Assembly: GCF_025118155.1 (NCBI RefSeq) | Contig: NW_026251433.1 | Span: 62,001 to 126,000 of the forward strand | DNA from: Cokeromyces recurvatus | Lineage: Eukaryota > Mucoromycota > Mucoromycetes > Mucorales > Mucoraceae | DNA: 64,000 nucleotides | Reading direction: 5' to 3' | Shown: positions 1 to 13,470 of the stretch, in pieces | How the letters are laid out: every line of letters starts with the position of its first letter | Numbering within the stretch: position 1 is the stretch's first letter | The notes under the pieces: model-generated | The model's input: the letters and a program-made list of their open reading frames with translations, nothing else | The model's database searches: none | Told to the model about the DNA's origin: nothing | Translations under genes and position numbers: made by a program

Positions 1-452
1 ACAAATAAAAAACTAATAGTTTTTGAATACGTGTTTTGATTTTTTAATAATGATAATAAAAAAAAAAAAAATCTCAATCTGAGAAAAGCCTCTGATTGGT
101 CATATCAATTCAATCATTACAGTATTACAATAAAAATACTGGGTTTTATACTATCGTATGTGTCTATTGTAAACATGTATTATACACATGTATATGAAAA
201 GGGAAAAAAAAAAACTACTGTTAAATATTTATATAAAATTTTTTTTTATCATTCTATCATGTATTTTATATGTTGAAGCTATAAGAAACTATTCAAAAAT
301 TCCTCCCCCCCCCTCTTTGAAAAGAATAAATAAGAGCAAAAAGGTACACGAATAAGCCACAGCTTAAAAAAAAATTCAAATTAAGCTAGCATATTATAAA
401 TACACATGCATAATTCATTTTTTTTCTCCTTTTTTTTTTCCAAGTTACAATA
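1..452. other. 5' flank of the first gene, no gene seen
   Basis: AT-rich upstream sequence with short A and T runs and a C-rich patch near 304-312. A pyrimidine-rich stretch at 419-440 lies just before the first start codon. I see no coding segment, RNA gene or recognisable regulatory motif. Confidence 0.5.
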
Positions 453-1490
453 ATGTTGAAAAGACATAATTTAGAACAACAAGAATCATTTTTAAAGCTA
501 ACTGAGGATATACGAGACTTAGAAAAAAGACATGGAAATGATAAAGAGGGAATTGTATCAAATACCGTATTTACACCTTTAATAGACGATACGCTTAAAA
601 GGGCATCTTTAAGAAAAGATAGCATATTAAAACGATTCATATTCTATATATCACTCTATTATAATAAGGTATTATATATTATTAACTACTATGATATATA
701 TTATCTAAAATAATATGAGGGGGATACAAGCTAGCCGTTAATGTATTTGGGTTTATAACCGGTTGGAATTGGTATAATAGGTAGAGTCTATATATGTATA
801 TATATATTGTAAATGGATGTTGACTTGTATTCTATATTTGGATATACATATATGCACATAGAATCGATGAGCTTGTTATATTAGGTGCTTTACCTACATC
901 AACATTCATTAAAAGATTACATCAACAAGAAAGAGTGGGTACAATAGTTAACTTATGCATCGAATTCCCAGGTCATGAGAAACTATATGATGAGTTAAAT
1001 ATGAAACAAATAAGACTAGAAACAAATGATTTTAAAGTACCTTCACTCGAGACTATTCATAAAGGAATAGACGAGATTATGTCAATTAAGAATGAACAAC
1101 AAATTCCTTTTAATAGTATATATTTACATTGTAAAGGTATGACAGAAAGTAATGTAAAATGATTATGTAATAACTATCATATACATGTTCTGTGTAAGCT
1201 GGAAGAGGTAGAAGTGCAGCCATTGCTTTTTGTTATTTATTAAGAACTTATAATTTAAACTTATTTGAATGTCAAAAGGTTTTAATGGAAAAGAGAATCC
1301 AGGAAAGACTTGAATAGGCGTAGAATTATTAATGATGCCTATATTTACATTTATTTATTTATTTTTGTAGGTCGATAGAGATCTATACGAAAAGGATGAA
1401 ATCAAAGCATTTTACAAGGATGTATTAGCAGATGTAAAAGCAGGAAAATATACAAGAAAGCCTTTTTTTGTAAAGGAAAAGACACCTTGA
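453..1490 (+). CDS. PTPMT1: PTPMT1-like dual-specificity phosphatase
   Basis: Predicted phosphatidylglycerophosphate phosphatase of the PTPMT1 family, which acts on the matrix side of the inner mitochondrial membrane in cardiolipin synthesis. Deduced exons are 453-668, 731-780, 862-1136, 1199-1302 and 1371-1490, giving about 254 residues. The family signature YNRIDELVILGALP lies at the exon 2/3 junction. The phosphatase loop HCKAGRGRS (CX5R, catalytic Cys about 179, Arg about 185) is split by intron 3, so its identity only appears after splicing. The fourth intron is odd: a family-like continuation from MEKRIQ to VDRDLYEKDEI needs a donor at 1303, but the sequence there is GAAAGA, not GTAAGA. 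Without this splice the frame ends at TAG 1315-1317, just after the catalytic loop. A weaker GT donor at 1279 would restore the frame but drop eight conserved-looking residues. Family assignment is firm; the 3' structure is not. Confidence 0.85.
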
Positions 1491-1693
1491 TAAAATAAGT
1501 CAGATAATGATAGAATAATTTTTTTTTCTTCTTCTTCTTCTTCTCCCCCGCATAATTATTAGTTTCTCCTCCTGAATGTTTGTAACGTCGTATTTTATTA
1601 ATCCCGATCTTTTTTATTATTAAAAGATTCTTTTCTTTTATTATTTTTTTTCTTTCTTTCTTTCTTTAATCTAAATATTTTAAGAAAAAAAAA

Positions 1694-4165
1694 ATGACAA
1701 GAACTATTGAAGAATGTTTAAGTGTAAAAGAGTCAAATAGTCTTGAATCAGCACAAACATGGAACACAGAGATTACTCATTCAGGTCGATGGTTTAAAGA
1801 TGAACATGGTAGAACATTATTAATGAGAGGAATTAATATTTGTGGGTCTTCAAAGTTACCTACAAGTCCTTATTCAGGCTCAACACACCTTTATGACGAG
1901 ACTTTATTTTGGGATCATCGTAACGTAAGTTTTATTGGAAGACCCTTTCCTCTTGAAGAAGCAGACGAACATTTTAAACGACTCAGGGCATGGGGATTAA
2001 CTTTAGTTCGGTTGTTAGTCCCTTGGGAAAGTATTGAGCATTCAGGGCCTGGACAATATGATGAAGACTATATTGATTATTTGAAGAAACTAATTCTTTT
2101 AATGCCAAAATATGGTATCAAATGTATAATTGATCCACATCAAGATACAGTAAGCAATCTATAAAGAAAAAAAAAAGAAAAGAAATAGATGCACTATAAA
2201 TAGATGCATATATATATATATATATATATACATCATTCCTTATTCACTCATTATGCCTTTATGTTAGTGGTCAAGGTTCTCAGGAGGCTCAGGAGCTCCT
2301 GGTTGGACGTTTGAAGTGGCAGGAATGAATATTAAAAATTTTAAAGAAACAGGTGCAGCCTATGTTCATAATACAAATGCAGTATCTGATGATCCACCAC
2401 CGATGGTATGGCCTACTAATTATACGAAATTAGCTTCATGTACTATGTTTACTTTATTCTTTGCCGGAGATACGTTTGCTCCAAAGAGGAAATATCAAGG
2501 AAGATCAATTCAACAATTTTTGAATGATTGTTTTATTCAGGCTTATCAATATCTTGCTAAAAGATTGAAAGATTTAGATGCTATTTTAGGATTTGAATTC
2601 ATGAATGAACCTCATCCTGGATATATTGGATTAAAACGACTTGATAAGTTTGATCCTATTGTCAATCTTATCTTTGGGGATTCACCTACTCCTTTACAGT
2701 CTTTTGCATTAGGTGACGGTATCTCTCAAAAGGTGGGTGTTTATGTTAAATCTTGGCCATTCCCTACAAAGAAATCTCATGATCGTATCATCAATCCTTC
2801 TCGTAGTTCTGCTTGGTTAAATTCATCATCATGCATATGGAAGGAGCATGATGTATGGAAAGTAGATGAACTGACAGGGGAACCCGTTTTAGTCAATACA
2901 GATTACTTTTCAAAGCATCCTCTTACAGGTCAAAAAATCTCCTTTTATGATGATTTTTATATTCCACTAGTCAATCGATATGCAAAAGCGATCCAAAGTA
3001 TAAAACAAAACTGGTATTGTCTAGTAGAACCATTAGCCAATGAGGTATTATATAAAGAGGGAAAAAAAAAAAAGAAGAGTATACTCATTTTATATATATA
3101 TATATTAAATAGAGAGCCCCTATGTATAAAGAAGATGACCATCATCATAACATCATATTCTCTCCTCATTGGTATGATTTAAATTCTGTATTTTATAAGA
3201 AATTTAATGGCAAGATAACACACGATGTTCAATGCCTTCAAAGAGGCGGTAATGTATTTAAGGCAACTTATTTTGGTAAAAGTGGTGCGAAAAAGAATTA
3301 TAAAGGGCAAATCAAGAACATTAAAGAAGATGGACATCAATCGATGGGAGAAAAGCCTTGTGTACTTGGTGAAGTAGGTATTCCGATGGATTTGAATAAT
3401 AAAGAAGCATTCAAGAATGATAATTATTCAAATCATATTCATTTTTTTGATGCTATTCTTCATGGGCTTGAAACAAATTTAATCAATTTTACGCAAGTAG
3501 ACTCAAACAAAAGAAATAGATGAGTATGTAACTTATATATTTGCTTAATAGACTTTGGAATTATGATGTCTGTAATGATGATGAATATGGAGATCATTGG
3601 AATGGAGAAAACTTTTCTATTTACTCGGTAAAGAAAGCAAGAGAAGATTATTTTGAACATGATACTAAATCATCAAAAGAACATTTATATGATGGAGGAA
3701 GAGTATTAGAAGCAGTTCTAGTAAGTCTATTTTTTTTTTCTTTTTTTTTTTCGCCTCCATTTATTATATATACATTTTATTAATCATATATATATATATA
3801 TATATATATATGTATAGCGACCTTATGCTTCCAAGATAGCAGGAACACCTGTTTTATCTGAATTCAACTTGGAAAAGCTTAGTTATACCTTTTCCTTTAT
3901 ACCACACGCAACAGAAAATCAAGAGCAAAAAGGATGTTTGACAGAAATATTTGTACCTCATTTTCATTATGGAGATCAACCAGTGAGTTATGAAGCTAAT
4001 ATTGGTGAATGTGACTATAATAGAGATAAACAAACATTATATCATTCTTATAATCCAGAAGCGATATTAGTAAATAGCATCATCACGATTACAATTAAAG
4101 TGTTAAATCATTCTACTATGAAGTATATTAAAAAGAAACCTGAGTATTCATGCAATATTATGTAA
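1694..4165 (+). CDS. EGH1: GH5 ergosteryl-beta-glucosidase (EGH1/EGCrP2-like)
   Basis: Glycoside hydrolase family 5 protein of the fungal EGCrP2/EGH1 type (subfamily 12), which removes glucose from ergosteryl-glucoside and keeps steryl glucosides low. Deduced exons are 1694-2149, 2268-3044, 3113-3492, 3552-3720 and 3818-4165, about 709 residues. Family blocks seen in order are SFIGRPFPLEEA, RLLVPWESIEH, IDPHQDT joined across intron 1 to WSRFSGGSGAPGWT, FMNEPH with the acid/base Glu about 266, FSPHWYDL, and LGEVGIPMD with the nucleophile Glu about 498. Intron 3 (3493-3551) must be a GC-AG intron: only the donor GCAAGT at 3493 joins INFT to LWNYD in frame. No signal peptide or membrane segment is seen, which fits the intracellular enzyme. 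It lies 203 bp downstream of the phosphatase gene on the same strand. Confidence 0.9.
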
Positions 4166-4301
4166 TCAATCCTTACTACTGTCGTTCAAGAAAACTCAAT
4201 AATAAATTTACCCCTTATTTTCTGTCTTTTTCTTTTTCTTTTCTTTTCATTTTACCTTTTTGTGATTATAATTACAGTAGAATTATTTGATACACATATA
4301 T

Positions 4302-5580
4302 ATGACAAAGGTAATTAAAATAAAAGATCCTTTATAAATTACATTTCTTCACTAAAATAATAATAAAAATAAAAATAAAAAAAAGGGACCTTATGTTTCA
4401 CCTTCTACAGGAGCAAGAAAGCTTGGAGGATCAAGTAGTTCAACACGTTCACCCAATGTGAGTAATGTCTTTTCTCATGTCCCATCTATTCAAAACCAAA
4501 CTCCTTTTCGACATTACTTGAAAAGATGTTCGTCTTCTGAGGAATGGAATGATGAGATGGATGGTCATTATATATCCGAATATTTTAAAAAATATGAACT
4601 AATGACAGAATTGTAATGACAAAGATATTTATCCTATTATTCGTTTATATCTATATCTATTCTATTATACTATTTCTTCCCTAGTATTAACCTAAAGAAT
4701 CAACATCATTGTCCACTTGGAGTTTATATGATGCCCTCTTCTGAAAATTTATATAGTAAAAATCATAAGCGTTAGAGATAAATAAAAACTTAATTTCTTT
4801 CTCTTTTTTAATAGTTTGGTATGGAGTCATCTTTGTTCATCAAGGCTATTATAAATCAGGCATATTTAAATTCAGAGTTGCACTTCCGGAAAGTTATCCA
4901 GAATATTCACCTTCAGTTACGTTTATGAGTGATATGTTTCATCCATTGATTGATGGAGGTGGCAATTTATCTCTTTCTCAACAATTCCCCACTTGGAGAC
5001 CTAATGAAGACTATATATTTCACGTATTGCATTATATTAAAAACATATTCAAGAAAACTATTCTTGACAGACTAGTCAGTAAGCATTGTTTCAACAAAGA
5101 AGCCTACAGAATGTAAGTAAACTCATCCTAATCATACATTATATAGTTAAAACTAATTCCTTTTTTTTTACTGACTGTATTCAGGTATAGAACAGATCAT
5201 TCGACATTCATCAAGTTATCAGAACAATGTGCTAATTTGTCTATAACTGAATCTTATTTGTTTGACCATTTTCCAGATGATAATATGATTCGTTTCTCAC
5301 CAATAAGTGATTCAATGTTTGGTAAGTTAAATAAGGAAAAAAGTCATTTATAAGCTATAGCTATTGATATTTGTATGTATTGTATGTTTATACGCATGTA
5401 TTTTTTTTTCCTTCTTTTCCATTTTTATAATAAGAGAATTTTTATTCAAAAATCTTTAATGATATAAATTCGAGTAAACAAGAAGAATTAAATGATAATC
5501 AAATTGAACTTCAAGAAAACAAACCAATTGGTTTAGTTGAGGTACTAGTAACGCGTTAAACTTAACTATAGCCAATGAAT

Positions 5581-5634
<54 letters not shown>

Positions 5635-5703
5635 ATTTTGGTATAGGAATATGTTAAATCTCCTACTATTACACACATGAATGAAGAAGAACAACTTTTA
5701 TAA
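4302..5703 (+). CDS. AKTIP: AKTIP/FTS-like inactive E2 (UEV) protein
   Basis: Homologue of AKTIP (Fused Toes), a ubiquitin-E2-like subunit of the FTS-Hook-FHIP complex that couples cargo to dynein. Deduced exons are 4386-4612, 4685-4755, 4815-5112, 5185-5321, 5435-5541 and 5647-5703. A possible tiny first exon, 4302-4310 (ATGACAAAG followed by a donor), would complete about 301 residues, but the first acceptor follows an A-run and is uncertain. The E2 fold is recognisable from YELMTEF, WYGVIFVHQGYYKSGIFKF, ESYPEYSPSVTF, FHPLIDGGGNL and WRPNEDYIFHVLHYIKNIF. The active-site cysteine of true E2 enzymes is absent: the stretch after FHPLIDGGG reads NLSLSQQFPTW. Intron 5542-5646 contains 47 consecutive T. 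The family call is firm, the start is not. Confidence 0.82.
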
Positions 5704-6606
5704 TTATACTTAACGATTGTTGTAGCTGATCTGAAATCTTTATTTAAATTATTTTTTTGTTATTGGTTGAAATAAACAGTCATGCCAACTCAGGGCAAAA
5801 AAAATTTTTTTTTTTTTGTGTGTTTATAAAGTTTTTACCGTGCCCGTCATATTATTAAATTTTTTTTTTTCTTTTGTTTATAACTAATAACATCGCACAA
5901 AGGAAGAAAGAAGGTAGAGTATTAATCACATGGGCAAAACTATGAAAGAGAAGGAGAAAAGAATAAAAAGAGCTGCTGATGATAGTTTAAAAGACATTTG
6001 CACGTCAGTCTGATGTTTTAATGAAGTCTAACAAACGCTATACCCAAATTTCTGAAATCTTTTTTTTTTTCTTCTTTTTCTTCTTTACTGCCTGAAAAAA
6101 AATTTTTTTCTTCTTTCATTTACTAATTACATATTTATATTATATAGATTTACTGTAAAACGTATCTTGTTTCTTTTATAATTATTATTATTATTTTAAA
6201 AAAAAATTCTTTTAATAAAATAAAAAAAACAAATCATTGTATTGAACACATGTATATAAGTTATTTAAAAAAAAATTTTTTTATGATTATACATCGTTCT
6301 TGATGCCTTCCTTACAGAGTGGATATAAACGAATGGGCGTATTATGAATGGGAATTAAGAGTTTTAGAATAAAATTACAATTTAAAGATGTTTGGAAGGG
6401 AGAAAAAGATTTTTTTATTATTTTTTTTTTATCAGCCCATGCTTTGTTGAAATACAAGTAGAAATTAAGAATGACCTTATTTCCCAAGTAGGATGACCAT
6501 TATGTCATGTAAGGAATAATGAAGCAACAGTAATAGTCACTATTAGTTTGACTAATATTAGAAAAAGAAGAAGAGGAGTCATTATTGTTGTATTCAGCTG
6601 CAACTG

Positions 6607-6639
<33 letters not shown>

Positions 6640-7150
6640 AAAGAAAAAGAAAAGTAGTCTGTTTCATGATATAGTGCAATGACTATGGTTGAATCGTTTC
6701 TCTCTTGTAGATTCTTTTTTTTTTTTTTTTCATTCAAGCGAGTAGGCCACAACAATAGCATATCGACTGGCTATTCGTCTCATGTTTTTTTTTCTATGAC
6801 TGAGATCACTTTTATCCTAATGAGTTTTATTTTACTTTGTAGACTAAACCGAATGATATACATATACCATGATCGAAACGCCTACTCTACTTTTCCCTCT
6901 CTCTCCCCACACACATCCGTTTGGATGGTTCCACAAAATCATAAAGTACCTTCTTCTTAATGTACAACAGAGTTTAAATCAACGACCTATTTTATTTTTT
7001 CCCACAAGAAGACTAATTTATTTCCACTAGGAAGAAAAGAGCAGCAAGTCTATTTTAGTTTGAATCTGATATGTTACATAACAAGAGGGCCACAATCTGT
7101 GCAGCGACGGTATAAAGGTCTACTAACAAATAGACAAAATCGTAATTAAA

Positions 7151-7192
<42 letters not shown>

Positions 7193-8003
7193 GGCCTCAA
7201 AGTGTTCGACCACCATGTTGATATAAGAACAGCAGTAGATGTTGTCTTCTTGATGGAACCTATACTACCGATTTGCGACATGACGATAAAACAGGAATAA
7301 GAAGAAGAAGAAGAGACCTATTGCATACGTATATTGATTGGTTCGGATGAATGAACGAATAAGTAAGTAAGTTATGTTCAGCTGTGATACTACAATAACT
7401 AGTAGTCTGAAATCAATGTGTTGATTGAGTGTGATTATTTGAAACATGTTTACCTCCAAGATAGCTGGTTATCTTTAGCGTGGTTTCGTGTACGTCAGAA
7501 GAAACGATTTCCAAAGTAGAGGTGAGAATAGGGATTGCTCTTGTATAAAGTGTCCTCTCAATGAATGAATTGTATTGATCTTTGTCCAAGAGGAACTCGT
7601 TGATTCTGATAAATCATCCTGTAGATTTCTTTTAATAAATTCACATCTCTTTTCAAGATACAAATGCCATATTACTTTATCGGAATAAAAATTGAAGAGC
7701 TAAACTATTTGAATGATAGAGGGTAATTTTATACGGGAAAAAAAATGACACTTTTGCTAGAATACAACCAATTATCAATTGTTTTCTGTAAAAGGATTAC
7801 AAGAAGTTGTAATAAAAATCAGTTACTTGATGGCAATAAAAAGTTTCTAGTAAAAGAATATCATTTTGTAGTAGGGGCAGATTAACTATGAGGAAAAAAA
7901 AAATATGTATTTATTTATCAAAAGCAGAATGTACGCTATAATTTATTTCCGTGCGTCAGAATTTTTTTTTTTTATAATAAAAATATGTATAACAACAGAT
8001 GTC

Positions 8004-8034
<31 letters not shown>

Positions 8035-8686
8035 AGTTTTGCCGTTGGTCTTGTCTCTAGTTGAATATTTATTACGTAATAGTGTAACGAAATGTTATTA
8101 AGCCAATAAAATAAAAAAATAAAAAAATAATACCTACTGCTACTGCTACTGCTACTGCTCATGATAGACTAATATGGTTTAGTAGTTTATACATATAAAT
8201 AAAGATGATTCTTCTTCTTTATTAATAGTCTGTATTTCTATACCACTAAATTATTTATTAGCTGGAATTAAAATAGATTCAACTCTATTATCAAACAATT
8301 TAGAACGTGAGAAATTAAACTACAATAAGAAATGGCGCAATTAAAGTAATTTCAAATCTAGTCTAAAGAAAAAGGGTCCCCCATACTAAACAAGTAGTAA
8401 TAAAGACACTAGTTTTATATATATGTGTGTATATTATTCATTTATTTTTTTAATAAGAAAAAAAAAAAGTCAATAAGAGTAAGCCATACTAATACAAAAG
8501 AAGTATAATACAATAAAATAATAATAAAATTGAGAGTGTTTACAAAAAGGAAAGGATAGTATAAGGAAATAAAATAAGAGATGTATCATAATACAAGATA
8601 TATGTATATATAGATATATATAAGAGAGAAAAAGTAAAATAAAGTAAAGTAAAATAAAATAAAATATACAATAGGGTAAATAAACT
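5704..8686. other. 3-kb intergenic stretch with homopolymers
   Basis: No supportable gene. It holds many A/T runs, including about 30 A at 6607-6637, 39 A at 7152-7190 and 25 A near 8005-8029. A CTGCTA-type triplet repeat sits near 8130-8160. The open frames here are short and low in complexity (Phe, Ser, Tyr and Lys runs), with no recognisable motif. The last 500 bp are probably the 3' flank of the kinase gene on the minus strand. Confidence 0.5.
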
Positions 8687-10362
8687 CTATTTTAAAGGAA
8701 TAATACGGTGACTATGATAATAACCATTAGAGAGTTGGCCATCCTTACATACTTCAAATGTGTCCATCCAAGAACATTTTAAGGCTTGATCTATCGTCCA
8801 TCGAGTAGTTGGATCAGGATCTAACATATAAGCAAGGCATTCTCGTTCAGGCTGTGTAAAATCCTTAAAGAGTTCACAATCACTTGGATCTAGTTTTTTA
8901 CGTTGATCGATATAACGTTTATAATCCAAGTCACCCCCATCTTCAGCTTGAGCAGCAACTGCAGCAGGTGAACCTACCATTGAACCTTGAGGTGGCTTAC
9001 CAGCTGGTTTACCAGTAAAGAAAGAAGCAGCAAAAGGTAATTGTTGAAATCGAATACAAAAGTAAGTAGTAGCTGCACTCCAGACATCAAGTGCCTTACC
9101 ATCATAAAGTGTTGTATCATCTTTAATTCTCCACATTTCAGGTGACCAAAAAGGTTCTGAACCACACCATTTTTTACATAAATGAGCTTCCTTTTCAAAA
9201 CAAGTTTGAACCACCTCTGCTACACCGAAATCTGCAATCTTTAAAGTACCTGTAGAGGTCAACACTAAATTTTCAGGCTTTATATCACGATGAACAATAC
9301 CAAGTTTATGAAGATGTTGTAATCCTAATAAGAGTTGTTTAAATAAACAAGCTGCATCATCTAAATTCATGCTTGATTTTTCATGTAACAAATTGAAAAC
9401 ATCACCACCAGAGCACTATTGTATGTGTATATTTGTATAAAAAAGAAAGTTAGATACATACACATATACATACATAATAATAAGAATGACTTTACATATT
9501 CCATTACTACACACCAACGACCCTTTTCATCTTTCACAAGATCCATCGTTTCAACAATATGAATAAAATTAGAAGCAAATTTACTAATGGTATATTCATT
9601 CAGCATACGCTTTTGATATTCTCGTTCATGTTCAGATTTTTCACGCTTCTTGAATTCCTTGACGGCTAAAATACGATCACCTGGTCTTTGTCGTACTAAC
9701 CGAATCACAGCTGTTGCACCACTTGCAAGGTTCTTCTTGGAAGTTGATCCCATTCCTTTCGTGGAACGATGTTCAGGCTTAACATAATCACCGTATTTTT
9801 CAGATAATAAAGGTACAACACCAAAGGTACCGCATGTCATGTCTGAAGGTGTTTTCTTGAATGAAGAACTCATCATACGAGAAAGAGATTTACTAATTCG
9901 ACTTGCTGTACTACTGACCGAACTTGAACTATTTCCAGAGGCACCACTGAAGCTTCTATGATGACCGCTTGTCTCCTCTGATGAAGAAAGTTCAGATGGA
10001 CTATGATGTTTAGGAGAAGCGGGTGTCATCTTTAAACTACCAAATAAACTACTGCTAAAGACATTACTGAGCCGTTTTTTAGGTTTCTTAACAGGGATAG
10101 GCTTTACTGTCTTCGTCTCGGTCGTTACGGATAAAGAAGAAACAGGTGTTTCAATAGAGGAGACTGTATCGTTCGATCCTTCTCTTCCACTGTTTATTAA
10201 TGAAGGACATATATCATGAGGATGTGTTGAGACTGTTTCTATACATTCAGGTGAAGTGGATCTAGGAATAGGATCATCTGGAAAGAGTTGTCTAGACGAG
10301 GTATAATCATTCTCTTTAAAATAATAATTGTCTTTACTATTCGAAACTGCTAACGATGCCAT
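8687..10362 (-). CDS. HAL4/HAL5 (SAT4)-like Ser/Thr kinase
   Basis: Protein kinase of the fungal NPR/HAL5 subfamily, which in yeast stabilises nutrient and K+ transporters and affects ion homeostasis. Exons are 9496-10362 and 8687-9415, about 531 residues. The first 170 residues or so are Ser/Thr/Pro-rich and probably disordered. The subfamily marker follows: KYGDYVKPEHRSTKGMGS, then GATAVIRLVRQ as an atypical glycine loop, AVKEFKK with the beta-3 Lys, HRDIKPEN, DFG, the activation segment WCGSEPFWSPE, and a C-terminal lobe ending in ALKCSWMD. The intron splits MEY from CSGGD and is bordered by GTAAAG and AATAG. The long gaps between subdomains, such as the TGKPAGKPPQGSM region, are usual for HAL kinases. 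Family membership is clear; the exact orthologue among HAL4, HAL5 and related kinases is not. Confidence 0.9.
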
Positions 10363-10648
10363 TGGTAAATTATTTCTTTTATTCTTGGGAGGTTTCTTTC
10401 TTTTCTTTTTCCTATATATAGTATGTATGTATTTATATATATATAAATAAATACATGTATAAAAATGTATTTATATATAAAATCTTTCTGAACAAGAAGG
10501 TTGATATAAAGACTATGTATGTGTGTATGTGAATTTATAAGATATATAAATGTATGTATGTATGTATATATCTAAAAGGATATTTCTATGGTTTATAAAG
10601 AAGAGGGAAAGAAGGAGAAAATAGTAACAGTTTACCTTATTTAAATAC

Positions 10649-10687
<39 letters not shown>

Positions 10688-13066
10688 CCAGTGATACAAA
10701 ATGATTCGGATTGGATAAGACAGAAATCGGGTATGAGTTAAGGACCAATATTATCTATTTCGTAAAAAACGTTTCGGATTTTATTAAAAAAAAAAAATTG
10801 AACCAACTATTTTTCTCTTTCTAATTAACTCATTATATAAAAAGTTGTAGTATAGTAAAATAAAAAATATAAAAAATAAAATAAAATAAAAACACTATAA
10901 CAAATATTTATTATGGTTATTTCTTTTCTTATTTTTCTTTTTTATATTCCCAAATAATTTTTTTTTAAAGGAAAAAAAAAAAAAAGAAAGCCTTTAATTA
11001 AGCCAATTATATTTAATCTGATAAATATATAGACGAGTAAGGAAGAGGAGAAAGGAGCAGCTACAAGTAAGAAAAGATCAGTCATTCATTCTTTTCTTTT
11101 TATATTGTAATTTTTTTCTATTTTTCTTTTTTCCTTTTCTTTCTTTCTTTCTTTTTTTTATTTTTTTATTTTTTTAAATAAAATAAAAAAAAATAGATAT
11201 ACATCTATTCATTCATGTTGTAATAAAACACTGTTATTATTTTGAAATGGTATTTTTCACCCTTATTATTAAATGCTCTTGTTAGTGTTAACATTAGAAT
11301 AAAATAACAAAGTAAATTGAATCTCAGTTTAGAAATATAATACATTTTTATACATCAGACCCTTACATTTGTTGTTTGTTCCACTAAATTTATTCCTTAA
11401 CCACAGGTACACCTTTTTGCCAAAAAAAATAAAAAGTGTCGTACTTTTAAATATATTATCATTTGCTTTTTTTTTTCTTTTTTTTTAGAAAATTGTACCG
11501 TATTTAAATTAATATGCACCGCGTCGTAAAGAGTAAAATCTGCTGCAATTATTCGTCACAATGAAAAATTCCTTTTTTTTTTTTTTTTTGTTCTGCTTGA
11601 ATCTAAAATGTTCATAATAACGGTATTTTCCTTTTTTGGCGTGGAATCTTCTTTTCTTTAGATTGGCACTATAATGGATAAGTTTGAAAAGTTACAATAC
11701 AAATCATTATTCCTCTCCCCCCCTCTTTGCTGATTTCATAACAGAAATACATGGATTTTTTATTAATTAATTCTATTAAAAAAAAGGGGGGGGGAAAGTG
11801 TATTTGCCTTTGCGTTGTTCGTTAATTTATCATGATATTCTCTCTTTTTGTTTTGTTTTTTCTCGACTCCCTTTTTAACATGCTATTTAGGGGACATTGT
11901 CGTTCCAAACTGTTCCACACTTGGAATCTTTATGAAAAGAAATGATGATTAATATTCATTTCGTTGTTCATAATACCACTAGTAAATGGTATATCCATAA
12001 AAGATAAATGACTTTATTCTATTCTTTTTACAGTGCACTCTAAATTCCACTTTATTTCAGACATCTTCATCAATTGTTGTATCAGCGCTACATTGACTCT
12101 AGGTGCTATCCAAATTAGAATATTTAGAAAAAAAAAAGAGCAGTTGATTCAATTTGTCTAATAAATCATTACTTAATTTAATCTAAAAGATACTGTTACA
12201 AGTAATACTTGTCGGTAGAAAAAAAAAAAAGGACAAATCTATCGATTCGCTTACTTATAAGCATAAAATGGTAAATAGCGGCACCTAATAAATTGTTCAA
12301 CAGAAGCGATTCCTAAATCATATGTCATAACATTCAAAGAAGACGTTCATCAAAGGGAGGGGATGCAAGTCCCAGACATCTCTTTTATTATTCAAGTTAT
12401 TGAAGATAAATTTAAAAAATTTTCGTTGGACGCGTCATTTTTGCACGAGGTTGGGTTTCAAGTGAGTCGCTTCCCTTTTCCTCTGTCCTTCCCTCCCGCC
12501 CCCCATCCCCTTAGAAGATCAATGATAGATCAAACTTTTTTTTATTAAAAATAAATATGTATATATATTTTATAGTGGGATATAATCCCTTTCTTATCCG
12601 CCAGTCTATCTACCTAATACTAGTATGCTGTTTTTGAATTCATCTTTTTTTCTTTTCTATCTTATCTTTTTCCCCCTCTTTTAAACCCTTCATTTTTTTT
12701 ATATAACATATTCAAAATGCAATGAGTTCATTGGCTCAGAATAATAATCATAATAAAAAGAAAAAGCAAAGTTGAACTGATTATTATCATATACACGATT
12801 TATTTATAACACTAATACTACAGTTAAATATGCAAAAAAAAAAAGGTAATAATAGTATAGCTATTGTCACTAATGGTCCATTGTCAATAAAATATATCTC
12901 ATTTTTGTTATGAACACGTACATTTCAATTACTGAGTTTAGAGAAAGAAAGAAAAATAATCTAGATACAATCAGGTCTTGTTGTTAATAAATAACAAGTT
13001 TAAAAAAAAAATAATTTATAAATAGAATGTTGCTATGGGTACAATATATACATATACATATACATT

Positions 13067-13097
<31 letters not shown>

Positions 13098-13428
13098 CAT
13101 GCCCTAATAAAAATCTTTACTGCCATATTAAAACGTGATAGTCTTTTTTTTTAATAAGTTATGATAAAATCTCTTTCTTAATGATTGGTAAAAGATATGT
13201 TGTACATGATATTATAATAGATCAAATTTACTATTTTAGTAATAAGATAAAGTTGCCTTTTTCTTTTTTAGTACACTTACTGGTCAATTTATTATTAATT
13301 GTACCCTGTATTTCCATGTTGCAGTATTATAAAACTAGCGTGGTATAATTATTGTTGTCCTCATTCACGGGTAGTAGTAATGATAAAAGTGTTACGGAAA
13401 GTGACGGATATTTAAATATTGTTTAACC

Positions 13429-13470
<42 letters not shown>

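Noticed and set aside
386..640. 84-codon minus-strand frame opposite the phosphatase gene
   Set aside because: Antisense shadow of exon 1; no motif.
6679..6960. 93-codon frame in the intergenic region
   Set aside because: Phe-run and mixed composition, no motif, no splice context; likely chance.
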